A program made the translations under genes and the position numbers. From Planctomycetota bacterium (GTDB lineage Bacteria > Planctomycetota > Planctomycetia > Pirellulales > UBA7805), in NCBI GenBank assembly GCA_030605285.1, contig JAUWIQ010000145.1:1-5809 (forward strand): 5,809 nucleotides of DNA. The letters run 5' to 3'. Below, piece after piece: positions 5,415-5,809 of the stretch. Each line of letters opens with the position of its first letter. Position 1 is the first letter of the stretch. Under the pieces are notes generated by a model. The model saw nothing but the letters and a program-made list of their open reading frames with translations, was not told where the DNA came from and searched no databases.

Positions 5415-5809
5415 TCATCCAGCGCCAGCAGCGGATCGGGAATCAGGAGTGCGACGGTTGATTGCCTCGACGGCTCGCATCTGGGCCGCATTGAGACGTT
5501 TTCCAAGCCGAATCGTCTCCTCCCGAATTTCCGCCATCCGGCTGCGGGTTGTTTTTGTCTGATCCTGTACGGCGTTGATCAGCCGCTCGATGATTTTCTG
5601 TTCGCCTTGGAACTTGGTGCGGTCATTCGTCAGTCGATCTTTTTCACTCTCAAATTGCTTCGTCACCTGCAACTTATCTGTCAGTAATTGGTTCACTTCC
5701 TTAATGTCCAGACCGATCTCGACAAGTTGCAACTGCTGGTGATCAAGGGCCAGATACAAGTCGCGAAACAGGTAACCGTAATCCCGCAGCTTGCGGGAAT
5801 ATCTTGCCG
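5415..5809 (-). CDS. Coiled-coil protein, C-terminal 130 residues; N-terminus beyond right edge
   Basis: The frame is open from the right edge to TGA at 5417-5415. I do not recognise the family. The visible part starts with ARYSRKLRDYGYLFRDLYLALDHQQLQL, then about 85 residues of heptad-like, highly charged helix (IGLDIKEVNQLLTDKL onward to MRAVEAINRR) that should form a coiled coil. A short Gly/Ala/Ser tail ends the protein. No membrane segment is seen in this part. A TTG at 5759 could start translation, but the open frame continues upstream with protein-like sequence, so the gene is more likely truncated by the window. It lies 174 bases upstream of the rhomboid gene on the same strand, so cotranscription is possible, but the dyad between them may separate the two. 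Confidence 0.75.
   Translation of the reverse strand, partial: ARYSRKLRDYGYLFRDLYLALDHQQLQLVEIGLDIKEVNQLLTDKLQVTKQFESEKDRLTNDRTKFQGEQKIIERLINAVQDQTKTTRSRMAEIREETIRLGKRLNAAQMRAVEAINRRTPDSRSAAGAG

Noticed and set aside
5123..5506. 127-residue minus-strand open frame between the rhomboid and coiled-coil genes
   Set aside because: It overlaps both better-supported genes in another frame and shows no domain or start signal.

Overview
The window most likely comes from a planctomycete (Pirellula/Blastopirellula/Rhodopirellula type). This is inference from gene content and style: moderately GC-rich DNA, loosely packed genes, several starts without a Shine-Dalgarno sequence, long signal-peptide n-regions, and a Sua5/low-molecular-weight phosphatase fusion followed by rpiB. 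No rRNA or tRNA is present to confirm it, and no mobile element, CRISPR array or phage gene was seen.

Layout. On the minus strand, 1-746 is a secreted trypsin-like serine protease. It runs off the left edge and has one in-frame TGA between its signal peptide and its catalytic domain. Upstream of it, also on the minus strand, 912-1421 encodes a small unrecognised protein with an N-terminal signal peptide and one C-terminal membrane segment. A 321-base divergent intergenic region (1422-1742) follows, with a tandem repeat, a candidate promoter and two hairpins. On the plus strand, 1743-2873 encodes a two-domain protein: threonylcarbamoyl-AMP synthase (Sua5/YrdC) fused to a low-molecular-weight phosphatase of the YwlE type. 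After 40 bases comes rpiB (2914-3366). After another 277 bases there is an acidic 196-residue protein I do not recognise (3644-4234). Its stop codon lies in a perfect 16-bp tandem duplication. Converging on it from the minus strand is a rhomboid intramembrane protease (4344-5240). Upstream of that, the C-terminal part of a coiled-coil protein (5415-5809) runs off the right edge.

How the genes fit together. The Sua5-phosphatase-RpiB series matches the order of ywlC, ywlE and ywlF in Bacillus subtilis, where ywlD lies between the first two. Here the first two functions are on one polypeptide. The central block is therefore tRNA t6A modification, protein dephosphorylation (possibly of phosphoarginine) and pentose phosphate isomerisation, probably cotranscribed. 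The flanking minus-strand genes are cell-envelope functions: an exported protease, a signal-anchored protein and a rhomboid protease. Nothing in the sequence ties them into one pathway.

I found no clear new multi-gene system. The points most worth checking are the in-frame TGA in the protease, the Sua5-phosphatase fusion with arginine-phosphatase-type active-site residues, and a possible leaderless promoter at 1428-1457.
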